Assembly: GCA_037176705.1 (NCBI GenBank)
Contig: CM073887.1
Span: 89,910,348-89,974,347, forward strand
Origin: Molossus alvarezi
Taxonomy: Eukaryota; Chordata; Mammalia; Chiroptera; Molossidae
Direction: 5' to 3'
DNA: 64,000 bases
This document shows positions 1-16,467 of the stretch, one piece after another; the first letter of the stretch is position 1; every line of letters starts with the position of its first letter. The notes under the pieces were generated by a model that worked only from the letters and a program-made list of their open reading frames with translations, was not told where the DNA came from and ran no database searches. The position numbers were made by a program, and so were the translations under genes.

Positions 1-197
1 TCCCGCTAAGGGCATGTACCTCGGTTGCAGTTTGTCCCCGGCCCTGGTTGGTTGTGCGGGTGGCGACCACTCGATGTGTCCCTTTCACATCGATGTTTCT
101 CTCTCTCTCTGTTCCTCTCTCTCCCTCTCACTCTATCTGAACAAAGAATGGAAAAATGTCCTCGGGTGAGGATGATAAAAAAAAAAAAAAAAAAAAG
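1..197 (+). repeat. VES SINE, A-type, cut by window start
   Basis: Begins inside the tRNA-like head (TCCCGCTAAGGGCATGTACC) and ends ...CTCGGGTGAGGATGAT plus a long A-run. Confidence 0.92.
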
Positions 198-429
198 AAA
201 AACTTTACAGGTCCAGATAGCACCACTGTTTAATTACATTAAACATTCAAGAAAAATTAATACTAACACTGTAAAAAGTATTTTAAAAGTAAAGATAAGA
301 GAACATCTCCTTGTTCCTTTTAGAAAGCAAGTACTACTCTGAAACCAAACCCAAAGACATTATAAGAAAAGAAAACTACAAACACCTCCAACCTGGCCAC
401 CACTACCACCACCACCACACATGCAAAAA

Positions 430-1380
430 GGCAAAAAATTTTAATGGAAACTTAAAACAAAAGGGTTAATTAGCTCATTAAGTTCAACATCATTTGTCAT
501 CAGGGAAATACAAATTAAAACCAAAATGAGGTATCTCTACATGCCCCGTAAAATGGCTAAAACTATAAGAAACTGACAATACCAAATGTAGACAAGTATG
601 GAGAACAAAAACTATCATATACTGGTTGTGGATGGGCGTGGGGGGAAGTAGGAGTGTGATACAATCACTGTGGAAAATAGTTTTCAGTTTAGTATTCATT
701 TAACATGCACTCAACATATGACCCAATAATTCCATTTTTTACCATATGACCCAGTATTTTACCCATACAAGGGCTTTGTAAGTGAAAGTTTATACTTTTT
801 TTTATAAATTAATTAATTTATTTTTGTTACAGATGTTTCTCCCCCCCACACACACCCTCCCACCTATATCCTGCCCTCTCCTCCCCCACCCTCCACCCCC
901 ATGGGGCCAACCATTGTTGTCTATGTCCACAGGTTATGCATACATGCATACAAGTTCTTTGGTATACTTAATTCTTAATAGCCAAAATCTGAAAAAAACA
1001 GAAATGTTCACCAAGTGAATGGATAAATTTTGGTATTTTCATACAACAGAAATAAAAAGGAACTCAAAAATAAAAAGGAACAAATTATGATACATTCAAG
1101 AACAAGGAAGAATTCCAAAAGTATATACTGACCAAAAGAAGGTAACCATATATACAAAAGAAATAAACACTGAGCAGATTCCATTTATATAAAATTCTAG
1201 AAAATGCAAAACTTATCTATAATGACATAAAACAAATCAGCAATTGTGTGGGGCCGATGGTGGGAGTGAGTTGGACTGCAAAAGAACATGAGGGAACTTT
1301 GGGGGTGATGGAAATGTTGATTAAGGTGGTGGTTACAAAGGTGCATAGATCTGTATATTAAATAGATGTGCATTTTTAAA
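430..1380 (+). mobile_element. Old LINE-1 fragment, ORF2 end and 3' UTR
   Basis: Degenerate ORF2 C-terminal sequence (CAGGGAAATACAAATTAAAACC near 502) runs to a mammalian L1 3' UTR (GGGGGTGATGGAAATGTTGA near 1,301, GTGGTGGTTACA). A younger antisense L1 tail interrupts it at 797-963. Confidence 0.75.
797..963 (-). mobile_element. 5'-truncated LINE-1 3' end
   Basis: Same bat L1 3' UTR as at 44,660 (plus strand TTTTTGTTACAGATGTTTCTCC...), about 165 bp, with TATACTT on either side as a probable duplication. It interrupts an older sense L1. Confidence 0.75.
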
Positions 1381-1499
1381 TATGTAAAAGTTTATTTAAA
1401 AAGTAAAAGAGTGGGGGGGAAGGAGGGACATACATAATACTTTAATCAATAAAGATAAACTTAAAAAAAGTAAAAGAGGGGTATGGAGCACATAACATC

Positions 1500-2480
1500 A
1501 TTTACAAAAATAAACTGGGCTAAATATAAACAGAAAACAAAACTACAATCACATTAAAAGACAAATAAGAGGACATATTTATAATCCTATGGAACGAATA
1601 GTCTTCTTTAACAAGACATTAAAAAGCAAAAGCAATAAAAAAGAGAAAGATATATTTATTCATCAAAATTAAAACATTCTAAGGACTCTGGGAAATATAT
1701 TTGTAACATGTAATAAAAGAAAATATGAGAATCCACAGAAATTCTCCTAAAACTCACAAGTGAAAGATGCAACCCAAAGGGTACAGGATATGGGCAAATT
1801 CATCCATGTAGAAATCAAATAGATGACAAACATGTAAAGATAATGAACTTTACTAGCAATTCAGGAAACAGCACACCATTTCCCACCCAAAAGACTGGAG
1901 GTTAAAATAACAAATGGAGATGTGTATGTGAGGAAAAATTGGGAATACAAGTGGAAGCATTGACTGGTGCAACCACTACAGAAGGAACCTGAGAGTATAT
2001 ATTAAGCATATACTTTCAATATGCCGTAATTTTACTTCTCATACTTGCACACTAGAAGGCATGAATAAAGATATCCACTAAAGCAATGTTTATAGAAATA
2101 AAACTTGGCAACTTAAATACCAAAGGAAATGGCTAAATAATAAGATACATTTATACTATGGATGCAATTTAAAAAAATTAAATACCTCTATATGTAATAA
2201 CAAAGAAAGGATTCTAAGACATAGTGCTGACCGATTAAAAATACAAAACAATAAATCTGAAAAGAAATAATGAGAAAAAGCTTAGTAGCAATGATTACAT
2301 AATATGTATGTAAATGCTTATGAAAAGTCTTACAAAGGTATGTATGAAGAGAGCTTGAATGAGATGGAAGAGGCAAAACTAAGGAAGGCTATTATTAGAA
2401 GACCTGGTCAAACTACACAAGGAGCATGTATTCTTGTATAATTTGTGTAAGTATAAATTAATGTAAAAAAAATTTGCTGA
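1500..2480 (+). mobile_element. Old LINE-1 ORF2 C-terminal fragment
   Basis: Diverged sense L1 sequence: AGATGACAAACATG near 1,822, ACTAGCAATTCAGGAAA near 1,853 and the GCAATGTTTATAGAAATAAAA block near 2,083 match the typical ORF2 end and 3' region. No coding capacity. Confidence 0.65.
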
Positions 2481-2645
2481 TTTTAGTTGAGCTCGGAATT
2501 TTGTCTAAGGAACATTTTCCCATATAACATAAATATGGTTTCTATGTCCTACAGAAAATAATTTCTCAGACAAGTTTGAGAAGACCTTACCACCTGTAAT
2601 CTAGAATACCATAATAGTTGGCAACAAACTTAAAACTCTTCCCCA

Positions 2646-2873
2646 GACTGGCTGGTGTGGCTCAGTTGGTGGAGCATAGTCCCATGGACCAAGAGACTGC
2701 CGTTTCAATCCCCAGTCAGGGCACATGCCCAGGTTGTGGGCTTGAGCCCCAGTGGAGGGCATGCAGGAAGTGGCCAGTTAATGTTTCTATCTCTCTCTCC
2801 CTCTCCCTTCCTCTCTCTCTAAAATCAACAAAAACACTTTAAAAAATTAAATAAATAAATAAATAAATAAATA
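2646..2873 (+). repeat. VES SINE, B-type
   Basis: Head GACTGGCTGGTGTGGCTCAG and end CTCTCTAAAATCAACAAAAA, with an (AAAT)n tail to 2,873. The nearest SINE to AFF4 exon 5, about 245 bp from its donor. Confidence 0.88.
2843..2873 (+). repeat. (AAAT)n microsatellite
   Basis: Tandem AAAT units forming the tail of the VES at 2,646. Confidence 0.9.
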
Positions 2874-3109
2874 AAAGTCTATTCCCCGAATCGCCTTCAA
2901 AGCTTTTCAAGTACCTCTCAATTGAAATCACTCTTGATTTCACTATCTGGTTTTATTTTCTTCATAGCAGTTATCAGTAGCTGAACTTATCTATGTATTC
3001 TCTTGTTTATTGTCTGTCTCCCACTAGAATGGGAATGGCAAGACAATTTTGAATTAGTATGATTTTAGTCAGCCATTTAGTTTTCTTACAGTATCAAAGA
3101 TACATTTTA

Positions 3110-3232
<123 letters not shown>

Positions 3233-3534
3233 TCAACCAGGTCAAGGATAAAAATTATACAGCTAAAAACCAGATTTGTATTATAAATGCTGGTTTCTTG
3301 ATTGCGCCTCCCAAAGTATACATATTTAATCAATATTAATTAAGCACAATTGTGCGCAAGGTATTATGGGACAGGTAATAGGAAAATAAATAATATACAC
3401 TGTTTGGCTTCAAGCTTAGAATTAATAAGATGATAAAATCTGTGAATATTTACAGAAATCGGCCTGCAATCAAATACAAGGCACACAGTAAAATGCTACT
3501 GAGGAAGAGCTTTCTGTGGGAATGGGAGGAGGGG

Positions 3535-3762
3535 GATAATAATTATAAAAGCAGCTAACATTTATTATGTACCTGTAATGAGCCAGATACTATGCTAAGT
3601 GTTTTACATGTCTATTACTCATATAGTGCTCACAATGACATTATGAGGTAAATACCATTATTATCCTAAGTCTATGTAGGATGAAACTGAAGCACAAAGG
3701 TTAAGTTATTTATTCAAGGTCACACACCTAGTAAGTAATGAACACAGAATTTCATCCTAAGA
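3535..3762 (+). mobile_element. MIR SINE
   Basis: Clear order of MIR blocks: CAGCTAACATTTATTATGTACC, TGCTAAGTGTTTTACATG, ATGAGGTAAATACCATTATTAT, GATGAAACTGAAGCACAAAGG and TCAAGGTCACACACCTAGTAAG. Ancient and immobile. Confidence 0.88.
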
Positions 3763-4059
3763 TGTCTGGCCACAGAACCCATTCAATGATAGGAAATTTT
3801 GATCAGGAAAATCAGGAGAGATCAAAAGCACATGAGCAGGAAGACAAACAAGCAAGGCCACAAATCTGATTTTAATCAATACCTTCTGTCTAATCACATG
3901 CCAAGTATGTCCAAGTGGAGGTTTGGATAAGATCACAATGTACAGGGAGAGAGGGGAGAGCAAGGTATCAGATATAGAATAAGGAGGGAGTGTTTTATTC
4001 TGGCATTTAGCTCAAAGTAAACCATCAGGTAATACAGAGAAAATATAATAAAGGTGATA

Positions 4060-4495
4060 TAACTTTTAGGAATTTACCTTATAGCTTATACCCACACAGT
4101 TATGTAAAGATACATGTTAAAGTAGCTCATACTTAAAAAACAGAAGCACCCTAAATGTCCAACAACACAGGAATAATTAAATTATCAGACATCCATACAA
4201 TGGAACACCAGGCAGACAGTAAAATGAGAAATTTAAATACTGATATAAAATGATGTCCACAGTATATTAAGTGACAAACACAAATCATAGTCTATGTCCT
4301 AGAAAATGTTTATATATGAAAAAAATCTCTAAAAGATAGTTAACAGTAGCTACCTTTGGGCAATAGAATGACAGAAGGGGCAAAAGGCAAGGGCTTTTGA
4401 TACAGTCTTTACTACCTGAACCTGTAGACCAGCTATCTGCACTGTAATTGCCCTTTATTGTCTTATAATGCTTTATTTTTCAATGGCATGTGACT
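4060..4495 (+). mobile_element. Old LINE-1 3' fragment
   Basis: Degenerate ORF2 end (CCTAAATGTCCAACAACACAGG near 4,151; CATACAATGGAACACCAGGC near 4,193) leads to a 3' UTR-like tail in AFF4 intron 4. Confidence 0.65.
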
Positions 4496-4729
4496 TACTG
4501 AAATAATATTATACAGTTGATTTCCTTCCTTCTACTCTAGAATGTCAGCTCAAAGGGTACAACAGTATCATTACTGTATCCCCAATGCTTAACACATAGG
4601 TGTTCAATTACTGAGACTTGAATTAACAAATTATTTTTTACAGTAAACACATATTGCTTTTAGATTAAAAAATTTTTTCTTAAAGCTGTCACTAGAAACA
4701 GTATGACTACAAATATCAAGAAAACATGA

Positions 4730-4972
4730 GCCCTGGCCGGTTTGGCTCAGCGGTTAGAGCGTCGGCCTGCGGTCCAGAGAGACCCGGGTTCGGTTCCCGC
4801 TAAGGGCACGTACTTCGGTTGCAGTTTGTCCCCGGCCCTGGTTGGTCGTGCGGGTGGCAGCCACTCGATGTGTTCCTTCACATGGATGTTTCTCTCTCTC
4901 TCCCTTCCACTCTATCTGTACAAAAAATGGAAAAATATCCTCGGGTGAGGATAAAAAAAAAAAAAAGAAAAA
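4730..4972 (+). repeat. VES SINE, A-type
   Basis: Nearly intact copy with the perfect duplication AAGAAAACATGA at 4,718-4,729 and 4,973-4,984. Confidence 0.95.
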
Positions 4973-6216
4973 AAGAAAACATGAGGGGAATTCAGACCTG
5001 AAGTTCCTTGCCCAGTGCACATAGGGAAAGGAAAAGAAAACAGAAAATCATATATTCCAGGTTTTCAGTGTTGGCATTTTATACCTTAAATACCAAAATA
5101 CACTCAATAGAAAATCTGTTTAACTCTCCATCATCAAATGATTGAGCACCTATTACACTCAAGGCCATATGCTGCCCTGTATATATAAAATGAAGAATAA
5201 ACTGTCAATAACATCAAAGAAATAATTAAACATAAGAAAATCTAAGGTGTGTTCTAGGTATTAGAATGCCGTGCATTTTTGAAGATTTGGGGAAAGGATA
5301 CATGCTCCCTTAGACTTTTTTTTTAATGCATGGCAACTGAAAAATGAAAGTTATATGAAAATAAAAAGAGTTATCACTGTGATCTGATAGTTTGATAGAT
5401 ACAGGGGGAAGAATTATTTCATAAGGATGCTAAGAAAAAACAGAATCTATATGTAACTCAACAGGAAGGAGAAACACATTCCATGTAAGTTTTCTTTAAA
5501 AAAAGTAAAAGAATGAAAAACTGTATAGCTTAGGGAAATCAGTTGGTTAATGAATAGTAGGAGAGGTTAAGACTGGATTGTGGAAGGTCTGGAATGTTAA
5601 ATTTGGACACTATTCTTTTTATGGACCCTCGAGAGCCACTGAAAATTTCTAGGAAGCATATTAACTTATGGAGATAAAAGACTGAGGCAAAGTACCTGGT
5701 AGCAATACAGAAGAGAGATGAGCAGGGAGACTGAAGGCAGAAAGGCAGAGTGAGGACTGTACACTGCAATTATTGAAGCTCAAGGTGGCAGAATGGAAAT
5801 GAAGGAATGAATATTTTCAAGGAATTTTTAAAGTCTACATGTAGTTTTATGATTAAATAGAACATGAGAGAAATAAATGAAAGATAATTAGGATTCTACA
5901 CTTATAAGCATGGTAGAATGGTGGTATTACTAATAGAAGGACATCTGATCAATTTAGACATGTTGGATCTAAAGAAGCAGGGATAAGCACAAATGGAGAC
6001 ACGGCTAACAAACAATTAAGAGACATAAACCAAAATCCAAAGGAAACCAAGACAGAAAAGAAAGATTGAATAACTATCTAAAAGATAAAGACAAAAAAGG
6101 AGAAAGGCAACTAAGAGCAAAAAGAAGAGGAGAGGCTAAAAAATACACCCATATTTATAAAGAGAAGACACAAGAGTTCCCCAAAGGCAGAGAATGAGAA
6201 ACAAGAAAGGTAGATG

Positions 6217-6431
6217 GACACAGCCCATGTGGCTCAGTGGTTGAGCGTTGACTCATGCACCAAGAGGTTGCCAGTTTGATTCCCGATCAGGGCACATGCC
6301 CAGGTTGTGGGCCAAATCCCCACTGGGGGGTATGTAGAAATTGGCCAACTGATGTTCTCTCTCATCAATGTTTCTATCTCTCTCTCTCTCCCCCTTCCTC
6401 TCTCTCTAAAATCAATAAAGAAAAAAAATTT
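6217..6431 (+). repeat. VES SINE, B-type
   Basis: Head CAGCCCATGTGGCTCAGTGG, tail CTCTCTAAAATCAATAAAG plus A-run. Confidence 0.88.
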
Positions 6432-6469
6432 GTTTTAAAAGAAAGATAGATGGAAAATAAAAATGAAGC

Positions 6470-6722
6470 AGTCCTGGCTGATTTGGCTTAGCGGAGAGTG
6501 TTGGACTGAGGACCAAAGATGAGGGTTCGATTCTGGTCAAGGGTACGTACCTTGGTTGTGGTTCAGTCCCAGCCCTGGTTGGGGTTGTGCAGGAGGTAAC
6601 CAATCAATGTGCCTCTCTCATGTCAGTGTTTCTCTTTCTCTCTCTCTCTACCCCTCCATCCCACTCTATTTGAAAATAAATGGAAAAATATCCTTGGGTG
6701 AGGATTTAAGAAAACAAAACAA
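6470..6722 (+). repeat. VES SINE, A-type, diverged
   Basis: Head GTCCTGGCTGATTTGGCTTA, tail CCTTGGGTGAGGATTTAAG. Confidence 0.85.
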
Positions 6723-6796
6723 AAAAACAACAAAGCATAACAACAATCAAGGAAGAATGATGTTTCCAGAAAGAAAAAATAAAAATTATTTTTTTA

Positions 6797-6967
6797 GCCT
6801 GGCTGGTGTGGCTCAGTGGTTGAGCGTCAACCCATGCACCAGCAGGTCGCAGGTTCAATTCCCAGTCAGGGCACATGCCCAGGTTGTGGGCCACATCCTC
6901 AGTGGAGGACATGCAGGAGGTAGCTCATCGATGTTCTCTCTCATAATGCTTCTATCTCTCTCCCTTA
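6797..6967 (+). repeat. VES SINE, B-type, 3' shortened
   Basis: Head AGCCTGGCTGGTGTGGCTCAG; breaks off after TATCTCTCTCCC and directly faces the next, antisense copy. Confidence 0.85.
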
Positions 6968-6987
6968 AATTATTATTTTTTTAAATA

Positions 6988-7195
6988 TATTTTTATTGAT
7001 TTTTAGAGAGAGAGAAAGGGACAGGGAGAAAGAGAAAGAAACATCAATGTAAGAGAGAACCATAGATTGGCTGCCTCTACACGCCCCTACTGGGGATCAA
7101 GCCTACAATCCAGGCATGTGCCCTGACCGGGAATCAAACCGCGACCTCTCAGTCCATGGGTCGATGCTCAACCACTGTGCTACACTGGCTGGGCA
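6988..7195 (-). repeat. VES SINE, B-type
   Basis: Antisense copy ending CTACACTGGCTGGGC; forms an inverted pair with the preceding sense copy, about 20 bp apart. Confidence 0.85.
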
Positions 7196-7991
7196 GAATA
7201 AAAAGTCTTTAAAACAATGGAAAGAGCAGAGAACTCAAATGAAGTCCCTGGTGATGTTAAAGAACAGATTCAGCAGAATGGTAGAAGAGATTACAGTGGG
7301 CTAAAGGAAAGGAGAGAATAAAGTGAAAGCAGCCAATGCAAGTAGTCTTTCAAAAGTATCCATAATGAAATGTAAGTATAGGCACACAAATTTAGGAGCT
7401 TTTACAAAATGTACGAGTAATATATTTCTGATAGTTTTTCTCTACTGAGTCAAAAGCAGTTATTTATCATTCATTAATTCACCGGACTACCTCTTTTTCT
7501 TTTCCAGACGGAGGAATACAATTTTTGGTCATGTGTCAATTTTAACCATATTCCATTAAGCACTACAAATATGCAGTATTCAGAGAAGGTCTTTCAGTGT
7601 AGGATTTGATGAGTATGTACAGATGAATTACAAAGCAAGCTATTTTCATTGTGATTGATAACTATTGAGTTTTTTAGCACTTCTAATTATTAACAGATAA
7701 ATCTGAGAAAGTACAGTTATGTTTGGTTCCTTCCTCTTTTTAAGGCAAATAGTTAAGACTGGAATTTGTTTTACTTAAAAACAAAACTGCTTTTTGAGGA
7801 CAAATAAAAAAGTAAACAAACCAAGTGATTTAGTATGAATATATGCATAATAAACTGAGTCAATTATATATATGAGCAATTTGTTGCTTCAGAGCCTTTG
7901 TAAAACTAAGGGGGTATTTGGGTAAGAGAGTAGCAGAACACCATTAAATAAGAAAGCTGAACCTATTAAAAAAAAAAACACACACACTTAC

Positions 7992-8036
7992 TTTAAGAAT
8001 TTCATCCACACAGCTCACATCACCAGAAGCAGATGC
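7992..8036 (-). CDS. AFF4: AFF4 exon 4: 45-bp exon, residues 307-321
   Basis: This exon is far too short for an ORF scan. On the minus strand the acceptor AG (8,038-8,037) precedes GCATCTGC, and the donor GTAAGT (7,991-7,986) follows AAA. The 15 codons read ASASGDVSCVDEILK, which continues the AFF4 protein directly from ...SQPLD of exon 3. Both junctions are phase 0, so inclusion or skipping keeps frame. In the human protein roughly residues 301-351 form the ELL1/ELL2-binding segment, and this exon supplies its first part, including the VDEILK helix start. Identification rests on exact peptide continuity and canonical splice sites. Confidence 0.93.
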
Positions 8037-12365
<4,329 letters not shown>

Positions 12366-13972
12366 TCACAAAAAGAAAAAGAAAAATTAAATGTTCTGAT
12401 TTTGTCAGTTAATGCTTCAAACGGAGATTCCCTTTCGACTTCCAAGTAATAACAGGCATTAGTGCTGAAGTTGGGTCTTGGCAATGGTTTTACCAATTAA
12501 TACCACCCCATTGAAACACTTAACCTTATCAACTTTTAAAGTATTCTGCTAGCTAAAACTTATACATTCAGAGGGAAGGTGGTACTTAAACCCAAATCCT
12601 TAATATTTCCTATAAGCCTTCCATGGCTTCCTCTTCAGAAATCTCACTATTCTTTGCCATTAGAGGCATAAAACCCACTCCCACCTACCACCCACTCCCC
12701 CCAAGGGTCCAGTGCTTTTCTCTACTTTGCATCTACCTTATCTTGATTTCTTTTTGTCCCAAACACAGCTTCCTTGGTGTCCATCCTTATCGCAGTTTGA
12801 CCTCAGCTTTGCTGTTGCTCTAGATTCCCTAAAAAACGACATTTCTGCTCTAAATATATTAATATTTCAATTAACACCTCAATAAATGGCAAAACTGAGG
12901 CTTTCAGCAATAGAATCTAAAATTAACTTGGGTTAGTAACAGTAGTCAAAACTGTGTTGAAAAAGAAAAAGTCTTTTAGGGTGAAGGGAAAAATGAGAGT
13001 GTCATTTCTACAATCATGACAGTATGTTGTGTTTTCACTAAGAATAAACTAAGGAAAATAGTTTATTTACAGTAGCAGGGATTTTGGTTAAATAGATAAT
13101 AATAAAAAAGATTTTCAAAATCTGGGACAAAGAATTACCAGGGACTCTGCAATACTCTTCCCTGGAGATAGATTAAACCATCTGTCCTAGTTTTGATTAA
13201 AGAAAAAAGGAAAAAAAAAAGTCCTGTTGGAGGCCAAAGGGAAAAATCAGGTTATATTTGTGCAGCATTTCTAGACATGATTCATAAATCAAACCTAATT
13301 GAAAAATTAAAGTCAATAAAGATTGGGGAGATTTTAATTGTAAAATTAGAATGGACAGCAAAACCAATATACTCTTGAGGACTTTATAAATGTTTAGAAC
13401 AGTACAAGTAAACATTCAAGGATAAAACTTTCTGATTTGCATAATTAGTACCTTACAAATAAAGCAATTTAATATTTTTAAGTATCCTAAGTGTTCCAAA
13501 TGTGTATTCAAGTTGTTCCTTATTTGTACAACTTTCTAATATACTTAGAAAAGAATATATGCTTTTTAAGGTATGGAAATAGTGTGTGCTTTCTTTGGTC
13601 TCCCTAGTACTTAGCACCATAAAGAACCACAAAAAGTGTTTGGATCTTTCTTTAATAACTATAAAACATCTATACTTAAGTATTCAGAGAATAAAACCAA
13701 AGACCCCATTATTATTATCCTCCAGCTCACTTGAAACAACTAATAATTGTATATCACTAACAATCACGGTTCAGATAGATCTCTTGAGCTATGGTGCTGC
13801 AACATACAAAGTTAATTGTATCTGAGAGTCTAAGGGGCATGTTAACCAACAATTTCCTTACATTTCCTAAATTCAGTTCTGAAAGATCAGAAAACGGACA
13901 TGCCTTCTTTAAACTATGCTTTAATTTCATGTAGTCAACAGCATTAAAATAATCATTCAAGAAATACTTGTA

Positions 13973-14073
13973 GCCCTGGCCAGTTTGGCTCAGCGGTTGA
14001 GCGTTGGCCTGTGGACCAGAGAGTCCCGGGTTCGGTTCCTGCTAGGGGCACGCACCACAAAAAAGAAAAAAAA
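13973..14073 (+). repeat. Short tRNA-head SINE, copy 1
   Basis: Only the tRNA-like head of VES is present (GCCCTGGCCAGTTTGGCTCA to GGGGCACGCACCAC), followed directly by an A-rich tail. Duplication AAGAAATACTTGTA at 13,959-13,972 versus AAGAAATATTTGTA at 14,074-14,087 shows it inserted as a short unit. Confidence 0.88.
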
Positions 14074-14608
14074 AAGAAATATTTGTATACTTACTGCAAA
14101 AATAAGTATGATTATAATACAATCCCTCCTACAATACAATTACAAAAAACTTTGTTTTCTTTTCTTAAACAATAAAAGTCATCCAACTGAACATTTCCTC
14201 TTTTAACAAGACTGCCAAGAAGCTCAAAACTAAATTAACTGATTATTTATCCTAGTTGTAGTTTCTGATCAAACTTATTTTCACATCTAATTTATAGCCT
14301 CCATTTTTTTCCTACTGTCTTTGAATATCAATATCTCTGCCTAAGGTAAAGTTTCCCATAAGAAATCATTCCAGTAATCTGAGCTCTCCTAAAAATAACA
14401 AGAAATTTAAATGAGTCAATTTGAAGTATATCTTTGCAGTACAGTCGAAAACTATTTTATCACTTATCCCTTAGGACACATACAGCTATTGTACTAAAAT
14501 AGGGTTCCGTTTTTAAAATTAGCAAATGCTATATCAAAACAAAATGTATGGGACTACTAGATAAAATAATTTTGAAAAGAAAACTGCCAGGCACAGGCAG
14601 GCGGGAAG

Positions 14609-15416
14609 ATGGTGGCTGGGTTAAAAACTGGAATCTTTGTGGAGTAGTACAGGAGATTTTTGAAAGAGAACTGCCATCCTGATGGAAGAGAATTTGGTGA
14701 ATTCAGAACCACAACTGTCACCATAGGTTCAATTAGTACTGCACATGGTTCTGTTTTAATGAAGCTGGAAAAGATTACGGTAATTTGCAATACCATCAAC
14801 ACATGCCCCTGATAAAAGGTACGTTGTTCCTAATGTGGATCTACCACCTCTGTGTTCTTCGAGATTTCAGTCTACACCTCCTGGAGAAGAGGCCCAAGTG
14901 GCTAGCCAGTTCATTGCAGATGTCACTGAAAATTCAAAGATAATTCAGAAAGAGGACTTATACTTTTCTCCAAGAAAGCTTGCTTGGTTTCTACACTGTT
15001 ATCTCATTTACCTCAACTATGATGGAAATATTCTGGATGCATGTACACTTGCTTTGTTAGCAGCTTTAAAAAATGTATAGTTGCCTGAAGTTACTATAAA
15101 TGAAGAAACTGCTTTAGCAGAAGTTAATTTAAAGAAAAAAAGTTATTTGAACATTAGAACTCATCCAGTTGCTACTTCCTCTGTGGTGTTTGATGACACT
15201 TTGCTCATAGTTGACCCTACTGGTGAAGAGGAACATCTGGCAACTGGAACCTTAACAGTAGTAATGGATGAGGAAGGCAAGTTACGTTGTCTTCACAAAC
15301 CAGGTGAAATGGGCTGAGTGGAGCTAAACTTCAGGACTGTGTGAGCCAATCAGTTACAAGACACAAAGAAGTAAAAAAATTGATGGATGAAGTAATTAAG
15401 AGTAGAAACCCAACTA
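14609..15416 (+). pseudogene. EXOSC8P: EXOSC8 processed pseudogene
   Basis: This is an intronless, broken copy of the RNA-exosome core subunit EXOSC8 (RRP43, an RNase PH-like ring protein). It starts near the ATG at 14,609 (MVAGLKTGIF, then YRRFLKENC in shifted frame), resumes as DLPPLCSS from about 14,838 and continues through [32 protein letters not shown] and [19 protein letters not shown] to LMDEVIK near 15,400. Defects are visible. A deletion plus frameshift lies around 14,785. A TAG at 15,078-15,080 stands where the family has Gln between ALKNV and LPEV. A further frameshift precedes the C-terminal segment. Homology continues past the lost stop into 3'-UTR-like sequence to about 15,560. 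It sits antisense to AFF4 inside intron 1. No function is expected. Confidence 0.9.
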
Positions 15417-16180
15417 CATTTTCACAACAGATTTGTAAAAACTATTTGTTTCACTGTGCACAAACCTTCTATACCAAATACATATCAAACTACATTCTTC
15501 TGGGGGAAAAAAGTCAAGTGAAAAGGAGGGTTCTCCACCTAAAATTTTTGATCACTTAAGGTAAATTGTTTTAAGTACGCATCAAGTACTTATGTTAAGT
15601 TTATACATTAATTACAAACAATTACAAACAACAGTCCATGGGCAAAAAGAAATGCAAAAAAATCTTCAACTGAAGTTTGTTGTTGGGAGTGATAATGGTG
15701 TAACATTTTCATTGCTGTAAGACTGAGCAAATGAGTAGATATAATAAGACTTTTGGGGAATTAGGGACCTTACCATGAGAAAAGAGAGAGATGCAAATAT
15801 AGAATGAAATAAGGAGAAAAATAACCTCTGGGGATTAGAAATTAGAAGTAGCATTATGAGTTCACGCTTATATAAAAAATATACATATAGTCTCTAGCTC
15901 TGTCCACTGAAAGAATCTAGGAGCAGTGATATCCCAGTAGAAAAAAGTACCCTCAGCACCCAAATTTTCATTTCTAACATCACTCCCCACTAAAATGGAA
16001 CAGGACTTACTTGGTGAAATTGCTAATTCCAAGACTATAGAAGAAAAAATACAAAGTGAGCCTAAAACACATTATAAGCAATGCTCTAAAACAAATGAAG
16101 ATATCACAAGGAACCAGCTTTAAAGGGCCCCCTCTGGTCAGATTCAGAAACATGAGCATCAAAATAAATAAAGATACCTT

Positions 16181-16465
16181 GGACAGTGTTCTCAGTGGTT
16201 AGAGCAATGGCCTGCACACCAAAGGGTCCCAGGTTCTATTCCCAGTTGAGTCCCTGACCCCAGTCGGGGGGTGTGTGTGCGCGAGGCATCAATGTTGCTA
16301 TCTTCCTTCCTTCTTTCCTTTTCCTTCCTTCCTTCCTTCCTTCCTTCCTTCCTTCCTTCCTTCCTTCCTTCCTTCCTTCCTTCCCCTCCCTCCCCCTCCC
16401 TACTTCCTTCCCCCCCCCACTCCCATCCCTCTGTCCTTCCATCTCTCTCTCTCTAAAAATCAACG
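16181..16465 (+). repeat. VES SINE carrying a TTCC microsatellite
   Basis: Head CTTGGACAGTGTTCTCAGTGG; the pyrimidine-rich middle has expanded into a long TTCC tract; ends TCTCTCTAAAAATCAACG. Confidence 0.75.
16312..16384 (+). repeat. (TTCC)n microsatellite
   Basis: An uninterrupted run of TTCC units forms most of this stretch. It creates spurious ORFs on both strands (KEGR and LPSF repeats). Confidence 0.95.
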
Positions 16466-16467
16466 CA

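Noticed and set aside
4742..5024. Many ORFs reading MAQRLERRPAVQRDPGSVPA or MQFVPGPGW, here and at every A-type VES
   Set aside because: Chance translation of VES consensus sequence, repeated at more than 20 loci in both directions.
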